Source: Acetobacter oryzifermentans (GTDB lineage Bacteria > Pseudomonadota > Alphaproteobacteria > Acetobacterales > Acetobacteraceae). From it: a DNA stretch of 64,000 nt. The stretch is taken from the NCBI RefSeq assembly GCF_001628715.1, contig NZ_CP011120.1:2077501-2141500 (forward strand), written 5' to 3'. Positions 42,083 through 51,759 of this stretch are shown one piece after another (positions within the stretch are counted from its first letter, which is position 1; each line of letters opens with the position of its first letter). The notes under the pieces were generated by a model. That model saw only the letters and a program-made list of their open reading frames with translations, did no database searches and was not told where the DNA came from. The position numbers were made by a program, and so were the translations under genes.

Positions 42083-43798
42083 ATGCATATTCCTCCTGCC
42101 TTGAAAGGGAGAAATGTGTCTCGTCGGCAGTTTATAACTGGCGGCAGCGCATTGGCGGCCATGTATGCTTTTCGGCCACCTCAACAGGTTTTTGCTTCTT
42201 CCCACACATCCGGAATTGTACCCCCGCACACCAGCAGTAATTTTGATCTGACCATCGGTTGGGCAAACGTAAATATTGTGGATAAGCCGCAGCGCGTACC
42301 CACCATGAATGGCGGTGTGCCCGGCCCTATCCTGCGGTGGCGTGAAGGCGATGATTTACGCCTGAACATTCATAATACGTTGGATGAAACAACCTCCATC
42401 CACTGGCATGGCATACGCTGCCCGGCCCATATGGATGGGGTGCCGGGGCTAAGCTTTGCGGGCATTGCACCCGGCGCACACTTTACTTATCACTTTCCTA
42501 TCAAACAGAGCGGCACATACTGGTACCACAGCCACTCCAACATGCAGGAAGCCATGGGACTGTACGGGGCCATTGTGATTGACCCCAAGGAGCCAGACCC
42601 CAACAGTTATGACCAGGATTACGTTATCCTGCTTTCAGACTGGTCTGATGTGGCGCCACATACCATCATCAACAAGCTGAAGTTTCAGGACGACTACTAT
42701 AATTTCCGTCAGCGCACGGCTGCCTCGTTCTTTCATGATGCCAAGAAATCTGGCGTCTGGCCCACACTAAAAGACCGTATGCAATGGGCCGGCATGAATA
42801 TGTCTGCTACGGATATTTCAGACGTCAGCGGCATTATTTACACCTATCTGATGAATGGCTGCACGCCTGCTGCCAATTGGACCGGTATTTTCAAACCCGG
42901 TGAACGCATCAGGCTACGGTTTATCAACGCCTCCGCCATGACCTTTTACGATATCCGCATTCCCGGCTTACAGATGGATGTCATTCAGGCAGATGGAAAT
43001 AATGTTGAACCCGTGCGGGTAGATGAATTCCGCATCGGTGTGGCGGAAACGTATGATTGCATTGTGCAGCCACAAGGCAACCAAGCCTACACCATTTTTG
43101 CCCAAAGTGAGGACAGAACAGGATACGCTCGCGGCACCCTCGCCCCCCATTCCGGCATGAGTGCGCCCATTCCCCCGATGGATGAACGCCCCGTACGCAC
43201 CATGGTAGATATGGGTATGGCCATGCATGGGGGCCACGATATGGGTGACATGGATATGCACGACATGCCCATGCATCCGGTAGCAAAAACACATGCGCCA
43301 CCCTTGAATGTAGAAAACCAAAACCGTGCCGCCATGCCCATCAACCGGATGGCAGACCCCGGTGATGGCTTACAAAACAATGGCCGACGGGTTCTGGCAT
43401 ACGCAGACCTACGCGCCACCCACCCAGCCACAGATCAACGCCCACCGTCGCGCGAGATCACGCTGCATCTTACCGGCAATATGGAGCGTTATATCTGGGG
43501 ATTTGATGGTAAAAAATTCTCGGAAGCTGAGCCCACTCCGCTGCGTTTGGGCGAACGGGTACGCTTTACCCTGATCAATGACACCATGATGGAACACCCC
43601 ATCCACTTGCACGGCCTTTGGAGTGAACTGGAAAACGGGAACGGCCTGTACAACCCCGTAAAACACACCATTATTGTGCAACCGGGCGGGCGGCTTAGTT
43701 ACTTGGTGTCTGCCGATACACCGGGTTTATGGGCTTTTCACTGTCATCTGCTTTACCACATGGATCTAGGCATGTTCCGCACGGTGGTGGTGTCATGA
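42083..43798 (+). CDS. CopA-type multicopper oxidase (Tat-exported)
   Basis: A periplasmic copper-resistance oxidase thought to oxidise Cu(I) to the less harmful Cu(II). From ATG 42083 it has 571 residues. The Tat signal is SRRQFITGGSALAAM. All copper-ligand segments are present: SIHWHGIRCP, YWYHSHSNMQEAMGLYG, HPIHLHGLWSEL and FHCHLLYHMDLGMF (type 1 and trinuclear sites). A Met/His-rich loop (MVDMGMAMHGGHDMGDMDMH, near residues 373-392) marks it as the copper-resistance rather than the laccase type. The ribosome binding site is weak; a GTG at 42053 is an alternative start. Its stop overlaps copB by ATGA. Confidence 0.92.
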   Translation: MHIPPALKGRNVSRRQFITGGSALAAMYAFRPPQQVFASSHTSGIVPPHTSSNFDLTIGWANVNIVDKPQRVPTMNGGVPGPILRWREGDDLRLNIHNTLDETTSIHWHGIRCPAHMDGVPGLSFAGIAPGAHFTYHFPIKQSGTYWYHSHSNMQEAMGLYGAIVIDPKEPDPNSYDQDYVILLSDWSDVAPHTIINKLKFQDDYYNFRQRTAASFFHDAKKSGVWPTLKDRMQWAGMNMSATDISDVSGIIYTYLMNGCTPAANWTGIFKPGERIRLRFINASAMTFYDIRIPGLQMDVIQADGNNVEPVRVDEFRIGVAETYDCIVQPQGNQAYTIFAQSEDRTGYARGTLAPHSGMSAPIPPMDERPVRTMVDMGMAMHGGHDMGDMDMHDMPMHPVAKTHAPPLNVENQNRAAMPINRMADPGDGLQNNGRRVLAYADLRATHPATDQRPPSREITLHLTGNMERYIWGFDGKKFSEAEPTPLRLGERVRFTLINDTMMEHPIHLHGLWSELENGNGLYNPVKHTIIVQPGGRLSYLVSADTPGLWAFHCHLLYHMDLGMFRTVVVS

Positions 43799-44790
43799 AA
43801 ACATGTTTTTACCGCCAGATTTTGTGTCGTTGGCTCCTGTTGGGCATGCCTGCTCTGCTTATGGCTTTTACGGTTATTCCGCAGGCTAAAGCGGCTTCCA
43901 TGCACCATGCAGGTATGGAAGGCATGGATGATATGGATATGGGCGACATGGACATGTCAGCCCAAAAACCTGCGCATCCGCAAAGCTCGACACCCGCGCA
44001 TCATTCTACGCAAAGCGTAGCACCCAACAAAAACGACAAACCGGGCACTTCCGCCTATCCGCCCGTTACACCCAGCGCACAATGGCCAGCCACACCGCCA
44101 CTTGTGCCCAAAGTGCATTACGTGCAGCATATCCACCCGGTTATGGACCACAACACGTATTTCCATGCGCTTCTGGAACAGTTCGAGGGCCGATATACTC
44201 CGGGCAACAGCCTGTTCCGCTATTCTGGCCAGGCGTGGTTTGGCACAGATTACAACAAGTTCTGGGTAAAGTCCGAAGGCTTACTAGATGGCCACCATCG
44301 TTTTTCAGACGGCGATCATGAATTCTTTTACGACCGCGCCATTTCCACTTATTTTGATGTGCAGGCAGGTATCCGGTTAGATGTAGATAGCGGCCCTACC
44401 CGCGCATGGGGTGCCGTAGGTGTACAAGGGCTGGCACTTTACTTTTTTGATGTATCTGCCACGGCATATTTCAACAACACAGGAGTGGCAGGCAAACTGG
44501 AAGGTTCTTATGACTTCCTGATAACCAACCGCCTGATCTTACAGCCACAAGCCGAGCTGAACTTTTATTCTCATGCAGACCCAGAGCGTGGTGTCAGCCG
44601 GGGTTTTTCTGACATAGATGCAGGTTTACGCCTACGCTACGAGTTCAAACGCCAGATTGCGCCATATATTGCCGTTACCTATGCCGGGCATTATGGCAAC
44701 ACCGCCAGCGTAGCCAGAAACAACACCCGCATGGCGGAAAATGGGCCAGAGGATTTACGTTTTACCTTTGGCATCCGCTCATGGTTTTAA
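43795..44790 (+). CDS. copB: Copper resistance protein CopB (outer membrane)
   Basis: CopB is an outer-membrane beta-barrel of copper-resistance operons, thought to bind or sequester copper. From ATG 43795 (ATGA overlap with the oxidase) the precursor has 331 residues. A signal peptide (LLLGMPALLMAFTVIPQAKA) is followed by a Met/Asp/His-rich segment (MHHAGMEGMDDMDMGDMDMS), then a Pro/Ser/Thr stretch, and the conserved CopB domain with WFGTDYNKFWVKSEG, FYDRAISTYFDVQAGIR and a final aromatic-rich strand ending RFTFGIRSWF. The terminal Phe is typical of barrels recognised by BAM. Confidence 0.92.
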   Translation: MKTCFYRQILCRWLLLGMPALLMAFTVIPQAKAASMHHAGMEGMDDMDMGDMDMSAQKPAHPQSSTPAHHSTQSVAPNKNDKPGTSAYPPVTPSAQWPATPPLVPKVHYVQHIHPVMDHNTYFHALLEQFEGRYTPGNSLFRYSGQAWFGTDYNKFWVKSEGLLDGHHRFSDGDHEFFYDRAISTYFDVQAGIRLDVDSGPTRAWGAVGVQGLALYFFDVSATAYFNNTGVAGKLEGSYDFLITNRLILQPQAELNFYSHADPERGVSRGFSDIDAGLRLRYEFKRQIAPYIAVTYAGHYGNTASVARNNTRMAENGPEDLRFTFGIRSWF

Positions 44791-44812
44791 CAGCAAGATA
44801 GCCCCAAAACAG

Positions 44813-44849
44813 AAAAAGCCCTGCTACACATGAGGTGGCAGGGCTTTTT
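44813..44849. terminator. Bidirectional terminator between copB and ilvC
   Basis: AAAAAGCCCTGCTAC pairs with GTGGCAGGGCTTTTT. The A-run and T-run make it functional in both directions, so it can end both the copB and the ilvC messages. Confidence 0.93.
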
Positions 44850-44873
44850 GCTAAGGCTAACGCCAGAACTGAA

Positions 44874-46471
<1,598 letters not shown>

Positions 46472-46537
46472 TGTCAGTGTATCCTGAAATCAGACTGGAA
46501 GAAGAAAGAAACTCTTGAGGGCAACCCCCAACTGGTC

Positions 46538-48352
46538 TCAGACCAGCATCTGCCCTTCCTTGGTGATCTTGGCTCCGCTTTCTTCCTGCTCTGGCCCCAA
46601 AATCATTTCATTATGGGCAGCGCCAGAAGGAATCATGGGGAAGCAGTTTTCGCCTTCCGCCACGCAGATATCCACAATCACCGGCCCATCATGCGCAAGT
46701 GCCTGCCGAATGGTATCATCCAACTGACTAAGCTGCGTGACACGCAGGCCCGTGCCATGAAAGCTTTCTGCCAGTTTTACAAAATCTGGCAGCGCATCGC
46801 TGTAGCTTTCAGAATAGCGCGAGCCATGCAGCAGCTCCTGCCACTGGCGCACCATGCCCATGTAATGGTTGTTGATGATGAAGATTTTTACCGGCAGACG
46901 ATACTGCGCAATGGTGCCCAGTTCCTGAATATTCATCAGGGTAGAAGCCTCACCAGCAATATCCATTACCAATGCATCCGGGTGTGCAATCTGCGCGCCA
47001 ACGGCTGCGGGCAAGCCATAACCCATAGTGCCAAGGCCACCAGATGTTAGCCAACGGTTGGGATGATCGAACTGGAAGAACTGCGCAGCCCACATCTGAT
47101 GCTGCCCAACTTCGGTTGAAACATAGGTATCGCGCCCGGTTTCGCGCGCCAGTTCATAAATGCGGCGGATCGCCTGCTGGGGCTTGATAACCGCATCCGG
47201 AGCCTGATCCTGCGTAAAGCGCAAGCAATCCAGCGCACGCCATGCATCAATCCGGTTCCACCATTCAGCCAGTTCTTTCTGATGCGTGAAGGCGGGTTCT
47301 TTTTCCCATTCCTCAAGCATCATGGCGATGGTTTCACCCACGTCACCAATAATGGCTTCATCTACGTGGATGATCTTGTTGATCTGTGCCGGATCAATAT
47401 CCGCATGAATTTTAAAGGATGTGGGAGAAAACGCATCCACACGCCCGGTCACGCGGTCATCAAACCGGCTGCCCAGCGCAATCAGCACATCGCAATCATG
47501 CGTCGCCAGATTGGCTTCGTAAGTACCGTGCATTCCCAACATACCCAGAAACTGGGAATCGGTGCCCGGATAAGCCCCAAGGCCCATCAGCGTAGAGGTG
47601 ATGGGAAAGCCCGTCATTTTAACCAGTTTGCGCAGGGCTTCACTCGCTTGCGGGCCAGAATTGATAATGCCGCCACCCGTATAAAACAGAGGGCGCTTGG
47701 CATTTTTCATGGCCTTTACGGCGCGGGCTACAGCATCTTTATCCGGCTTGGCCTGCGTTCTTTCCGTACGTGGTGCAATTTCCTTTGCATCCATGTATGG
47801 CGCATCACCCACAGTAATGTTTTTGGGCAGATCAATCAGCACCGGGCCAGGGCGGCCAGAACGTGCAATGGCAAAAGCCTCATGCACCGTTGGCGCCAGA
47901 TCTTCGGGCTTGCGCACCAGATAATTGTATTTGGTAACAGGCCGCGTAATACCTGTGGTATCTGCTTCCTGAAAAGCATCATTCCCAATCAGGCTTGTGG
48001 GCACCTGGCCAGACAGGCACACCAGCGGGATAGAATCCATCATGGCATCCAGCAAGCCGGTAACGGCATTTGTAGCACCCGGACCACTGGTAACCAGCAC
48101 AACACCCACCTTACCGGTAGAGCGTGCATAGGCTTCTGCCGCATGAACAGCCGCTTGCTCGTGCCTTACCAGCACGTGGCGAATCTGGTTTTGCTTAAAC
48201 AGGGCATCATAAATAGGCAGAACCGCCCCGCCCGGGTACCCGAAAATAACTTCCACACCCTGCTCAGCCAGCGCGCGCATAAGGACTTCCGCACCAGAAA
48301 GGGCTGGTGTGTTCCGTGCGTCTGATGGTGCCGAAGCAGTTTTGAGTGTCAT
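46538..48352 (-). CDS. ilvB: Acetolactate synthase large (catalytic) subunit
   Basis: The TPP-dependent catalytic subunit condenses two pyruvates, or pyruvate with 2-oxobutyrate. From the ATG at 48352 (GAGAGGAT upstream) it has 604 residues. The N-terminal TPP domain shows FGYPGGAVLPIYDAL and RHEQAAVHAAEAYAR with the activating Glu, the FAD domain is central, and the C-terminal TPP domain has LTSGGLGTMGYGLPAAVGAQ and MDIAGEASTLMNIQEL. In the latter the normally conserved Asp (AGDAS) that ligands Mg-TPP is Glu. GMVRQWQELLH is conserved. First gene of the ilvBNC operon. Confidence 0.95.
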   Translation of the reverse strand: MTLKTASAPSDARNTPALSGAEVLMRALAEQGVEVIFGYPGGAVLPIYDALFKQNQIRHVLVRHEQAAVHAAEAYARSTGKVGVVLVTSGPGATNAVTGLLDAMMDSIPLVCLSGQVPTSLIGNDAFQEADTTGITRPVTKYNYLVRKPEDLAPTVHEAFAIARSGRPGPVLIDLPKNITVGDAPYMDAKEIAPRTERTQAKPDKDAVARAVKAMKNAKRPLFYTGGGIINSGPQASEALRKLVKMTGFPITSTLMGLGAYPGTDSQFLGMLGMHGTYEANLATHDCDVLIALGSRFDDRVTGRVDAFSPTSFKIHADIDPAQINKIIHVDEAIIGDVGETIAMMLEEWEKEPAFTHQKELAEWWNRIDAWRALDCLRFTQDQAPDAVIKPQQAIRRIYELARETGRDTYVSTEVGQHQMWAAQFFQFDHPNRWLTSGGLGTMGYGLPAAVGAQIAHPDALVMDIAGEASTLMNIQELGTIAQYRLPVKIFIINNHYMGMVRQWQELLHGSRYSESYSDALPDFVKLAESFHGTGLRVTQLSQLDDTIRQALAHDGPVIVDICVAEGENCFPMIPSGAAHNEMILGPEQEESGAKITKEGQMLV

Positions 48353-48402
48353 GTTATCCTCTCTTCCCGGAAATGGGACAGGCGGCATCTTTAGGCCTCG
48401 AA

Positions 48403-49416
48403 TCAGGTAGCGTCAATCCCACGGAGAACGAAAGATACAATTTCTTCGTATTTTCTTTCCGAAAATTGCGCAAAATCAGAAAAAGATGCATCAACTGTGC
48501 ATTCCAAGCCCTTTTTTGCCAAACTGTGGTGCGCAAACCACGTTGCTTGCCGCTTTGTGTAACGCCCTGTAGCCTGCACAGCCCGTTGCGTGGCTTCTTG
48601 CTCGGTTATTTCTCCACGCAGCATGGCAGAAAGTTCTGGCACGCCGTGCGCACGCATGGCTGGCAGGCTGGTATCCAACTTTCGGGCCAGTAATGTCCGC
48701 ACCTCTGCCACAGCACCATTGCGCAGCATGTTCTCAAACCTTGCAGCAATGCGCGCCCGCAGTTCCGCACGCTCCGGATTGAGGCGAACAGCTACAAACC
48801 GGCAAGCAGCAGGCGGCAAGCCCGGCTGTTTGTGCCACCATGTCAGCCCGTGCCCAGTGCCACGCCACACCTCCCATGCGCGCGAAACACGCTGGGAATC
48901 TACAGGCCGCAGGCGGCAGGCTGTTTCAGGGTCCACTTCCATCAGGCGGGCATGCAAGGCTGGAGCACCATACTGCGCCACACTTTGGCGGGCCTCCTGC
49001 CGGGCCTCATCCCCTGTATCTGGGATAATGGCCAAGCCATGTGTCAGGGCATGCAAGTACATCCCTGTACCACCACATAAAATGGGCAAACGGTTTTGCG
49101 CCCATGCCTGCTGCATGCAGGCCAAAGCTTGCTCTCGCCACCATGCCACACTGCCTTTTTCTTCCGCTGGCAGCACACCGTAAAGCCGGTGCGGCACAAG
49201 CTGCTCATCTTCTGCACTGGGGCGGGCCGTTAAAACATCGAGATCCTTATAAACCTGCATAGAATCGGCATTAATAATCTCGCCGTTCAATCTGCGGGCC
49301 AATGCCAACGCCAGAGCGGATTTGCCAGAGCATGTGGGCCCGGCCACAATAAGTGCTGCGGGCAGATTGGCGGAAGGCTCCGCAAGTCTGCCCATATGGT
49401 GTTCTGCTTGCCTCAT
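48403..49416 (-). CDS. miaA: tRNA dimethylallyltransferase MiaA
   Basis: MiaA adds a dimethylallyl group to A37 of tRNAs that read UNN codons. ATG 49416 is preferred because AGGA lies about 9 nt upstream; the product has 337 residues. The P-loop is GPTCSGKSALALALAR (Cys where Ala is usual) near residue 25, followed by INADSMQVYKDLDVLTARP, GGTGMYLHAL and a C-terminal RQATWFAHH. It ends 50 nt before the ilvB start on the same strand, so the two may share a message. Its 5' end is divergent from serB. Confidence 0.93.
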   Translation of the reverse strand: MRQAEHHMGRLAEPSANLPAALIVAGPTCSGKSALALALARRLNGEIINADSMQVYKDLDVLTARPSAEDEQLVPHRLYGVLPAEEKGSVAWWREQALACMQQAWAQNRLPILCGGTGMYLHALTHGLAIIPDTGDEARQEARQSVAQYGAPALHARLMEVDPETACRLRPVDSQRVSRAWEVWRGTGHGLTWWHKQPGLPPAACRFVAVRLNPERAELRARIAARFENMLRNGAVAEVRTLLARKLDTSLPAMRAHGVPELSAMLRGEITEQEATQRAVQATGRYTKRQATWFAHHSLAKKGLECTVDASFSDFAQFSERKYEEIVSFVLRGIDAT

Positions 49417-49446
49417 GCCTGCATTCCTGCCACACACCCCTTTGCC

Positions 49447-50337
49447 ATGACGAGCCTTGTTCTGACCCTTGTTGCCCAGCGTGAGGCAACACCCCTTGAT
49501 ACCGCCACCATTGCACTGGTGCGCGACATTCTGGCCACCACTGCAGAAGCCACTGTGCTTTCAGCAGGGGAAGCAGTTGATATTCCTTGCACGGAAAGTG
49601 CAGCCAGCAAGCTGCCAGCCGTGCGGGAAGCGCTGAATACCCTGCCCATAGATTCGGTGCTGACCCATACAGCCACGCGCCGCAAAAAGCTGCTGGTTTC
49701 CGATATGGACAGCACCATAGTGGCCAATGAAACATTGGATGACGTGGCAGCCCATGCCGGTATTGGTGAAAAAATAGCTGCCATTACTGCACGCTCCATG
49801 AATGGTGAGCTGGATTTTGCAGCCTCCCTGCGTGAGCGCGTGGCCCTGCTAAAGGGACTCCCCGCCTCCTTGCTGGAAAAAGCGTGGAAGGACGTCAAAC
49901 TCAACTCCGGCGCGCGTGAACTGGTGCAAACCATGCACGCACACGGCGCTTACACTGCACTGGTTTCTGGCGGCTTTACCTTTTTTACCTCCAAGGTTGC
50001 CGCCCTGTGCGGGTTTGATGAAAACCACGCCAACACGTTGCTTTTTGATGCAGAAGATTGCCTGACAGGCGCAACCGGCCAACCTGTTCTGGGGCCAGAT
50101 ACAAAACTGAGCCTATTGGAAAAGCTAACAGCCACCCATCATCTGCCCGCAGAAGCCACGCTGGCTATTGGCGATGGTGCAAATGATCTGCCCATGTTGC
50201 GCAAGGCCGGGCTTGGTATGGCATTTTACGCCAAACCGGTTGTGCGCAAGGAGATTACAGCCCAGATCAATCATACATCCCTACGCACGGTTCTGTTTGC
50301 GCAAGGGTATCCTGCTTCTGCATTTATCAAGGACTAA
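49447..50337 (+). CDS. serB: Phosphoserine phosphatase SerB
   Basis: SerB makes serine from phosphoserine. From ATG 49447 it has 296 residues. An N-terminal ACT-like region of about 80 residues precedes the HAD domain. Motif I is VSDMDSTIVANETLDD, motif II ALVSGGFTFF, and motifs III/IV are the Lys near DTKLSLLEKL and AIGDGANDLPMLRKAG. These are the canonical HAD phosphatase residues. It is divergent from miaA with only about 30 nt between starts. SHMT (glyA), which consumes serine, lies 6 kb away on the other strand. Confidence 0.95.
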   Translation: MTSLVLTLVAQREATPLDTATIALVRDILATTAEATVLSAGEAVDIPCTESAASKLPAVREALNTLPIDSVLTHTATRRKKLLVSDMDSTIVANETLDDVAAHAGIGEKIAAITARSMNGELDFAASLRERVALLKGLPASLLEKAWKDVKLNSGARELVQTMHAHGAYTALVSGGFTFFTSKVAALCGFDENHANTLLFDAEDCLTGATGQPVLGPDTKLSLLEKLTATHHLPAEATLAIGDGANDLPMLRKAGLGMAFYAKPVVRKEITAQINHTSLRTVLFAQGYPASAFIKD

Positions 50338-50378
50338 TCAGTTCAGTACATTTGGCATGACGGCATAAGGAAAAGATT

Positions 50379-50573
50379 ATGCAGTTTGATCCGCGTGATA
50401 TTTCAACTTATCCCATCGTCCGTGCAATCTGCGTGATTGTTGGGTGTGGGCTGATGGTTTACTGCTTTGTTTTTTACCTGAACTTGCCGCCAGACACGCC
50501 AGAGCACGTTATGCGCCATGTGGCCGCACTTATTGTGGGCACACTTATTCTACTTGGGTCTATCTGGATCTAG
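50379..50573 (+). CDS. Small two-span membrane protein
   Basis: A 64-residue protein with AAGGAAA 8 nt before its ATG. It has a short polar N-terminus, a first membrane span (VRAICVIVGCGLMVYCFVFY), a short loop with PPDTPEHVMRH, and a second span (VAALIVGTLILLGSIWI) that ends at the C-terminus. No known family. It follows serB by 41 nt on the same strand and is probably read from the serB message. Confidence 0.7.
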   Translation: MQFDPRDISTYPIVRAICVIVGCGLMVYCFVFYLNLPPDTPEHVMRHVAALIVGTLILLGSIWI

Positions 50574-50588
50574 AACACAGCACACAAT

Positions 50589-50615
50589 AACGGCTTGATT
50601 AAAAACCAAGCCGTT
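50589..50615 (+). terminator. Terminator after serB and the small membrane gene, overlapping elm1
   Basis: AACGGCTTG pairs exactly with CAAGCCGTT around a 9-nt A-rich loop and is followed by T. It overlaps the last codons of the convergent ELM1-family gene; the T-run is short (TTT), so efficiency may be moderate. Confidence 0.65.
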
Positions 50616-51630
50616 TATGCAGTTCCCTAATAATATAAGGTGTATCATCCAGCGGTAACGCCAACCATGGGGCAGGAAGGCGCGTTTCTGTTTCTTCCAG
50701 CACATGCACCCGCCCGGCAAGTTCCAGCTCTTCTATAAAATCGGTAATCCGGCGAGAACGGCCCGGCAAAGGGTAGATTGTTACTGGCGCACACCCGGCA
50801 ACAGCCTCTGATATCATTGATACACTATCAATTGTGACAATCAGGTTATCTGCACAGGCAATCAGACCCTCATAGGGATTTTCCCCTTCCCCATTCCAAA
50901 CATGTCCACCCGCGCCTTCTACAATGGTTTTCAGCACCTTCATGGCTGCCGGGCTTGTGCGCCGAGAAGGAGTAACAACCAAACTGCCCCCCTCCGCCTT
51001 AAGGGTTTCGACCAGAACCTGCCCAAGACGATGGGCTTCTGCCTCTCCAAAATGGAAGCGACCATTTGAGCCCCCAACCAAGGCTGCAATAAGAGGGCGT
51101 GGCAATTCTGCAAACTGTGGCTGCCATTTTGCACGCGCCTGTTCCAGCGCTTCTGGCGTAAGGCCGTGCAGCGCTGTGCGCCCCAGCAAAACATTGGGGC
51201 CTGCAATATCATCGTGCCGACAGGCAATAACCAGGTCGAACCGTGACAGATTTTTGCGCGGATTTTGAATTTGCACCACAGGTCGGTGTGAGCCACGCAA
51301 ACCAGCGCCAACTTCTCCACCCTTACCGCCAACACTCACCACAACAGAGGATTGTGCAAACGCAGGATTTTCTTCCAGTTCCGCCCCATCGCTGCCGCGC
51401 AAAAAAGGCTTACCAAGCCAGTGCGGCCCACGCAGCATAACACGGGCCAGCTTACTGGGGCATATCGGATGGAAAGTGCCATTCCACCCTGCACGTGCCA
51501 CAAGCCCCAAAGCCTGCGACCGCATGCCAGCAAAATCTTCCCCCACCACAAAGGCAGCAACGCCCGCCTGCGTTCCGCAAGACGACATATTTGAACCCTC
51601 TGGGGTTCCGGCGTAATCTGCACGCGCCAT
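50599..51630 (-). CDS. ELM1-family (DUF1022) protein
   Basis: The 343-residue product matches the family named after plant mitochondrial fission protein ELM1, which in alphaproteobacteria has no settled role; its fold is thought to resemble GT-B glycosyltransferases. Signatures are FHPICPSKLARVMLRGPHWL-like sequence (within residues 53-72), VSVGGKGGEVGAGLRG, RHDDIAGPNVLLGRTALHGL, GGSNGRFHFG and the C-terminal IVTIDSVSMISEAVAG. AGAGGA lies about 10 nt before the ATG at 51630. Two glycosyltransferase genes lie nearby on the same strand, but a helicase gene separates them. Confidence 0.85.
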   Translation of the reverse strand: MARADYAGTPEGSNMSSCGTQAGVAAFVVGEDFAGMRSQALGLVARAGWNGTFHPICPSKLARVMLRGPHWLGKPFLRGSDGAELEENPAFAQSSVVVSVGGKGGEVGAGLRGSHRPVVQIQNPRKNLSRFDLVIACRHDDIAGPNVLLGRTALHGLTPEALEQARAKWQPQFAELPRPLIAALVGGSNGRFHFGEAEAHRLGQVLVETLKAEGGSLVVTPSRRTSPAAMKVLKTIVEGAGGHVWNGEGENPYEGLIACADNLIVTIDSVSMISEAVAGCAPVTIYPLPGRSRRITDFIEELELAGRVHVLEETETRLPAPWLALPLDDTPYIIRELHKRLGF

Positions 51631-51759
51631 GATGCGTTATTCCTCTGTTGCGCAAGGGAGAGTGCTGAAAAGCGCTCCCGTGTCTTTCTCTCCTTGCCGC
51701 TGGAACGGAAAGCGTGCAAGGCGTGTTTGCGCATTCCAGATAAGGAGAAAGGCAACACA

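Noticed and set aside
47282..48325. 347-codon plus-strand frame opposite ilvB
   Set aside because: It mirrors the codon pattern of ilvB, has low-complexity His/Arg content and no domain; a shadow.
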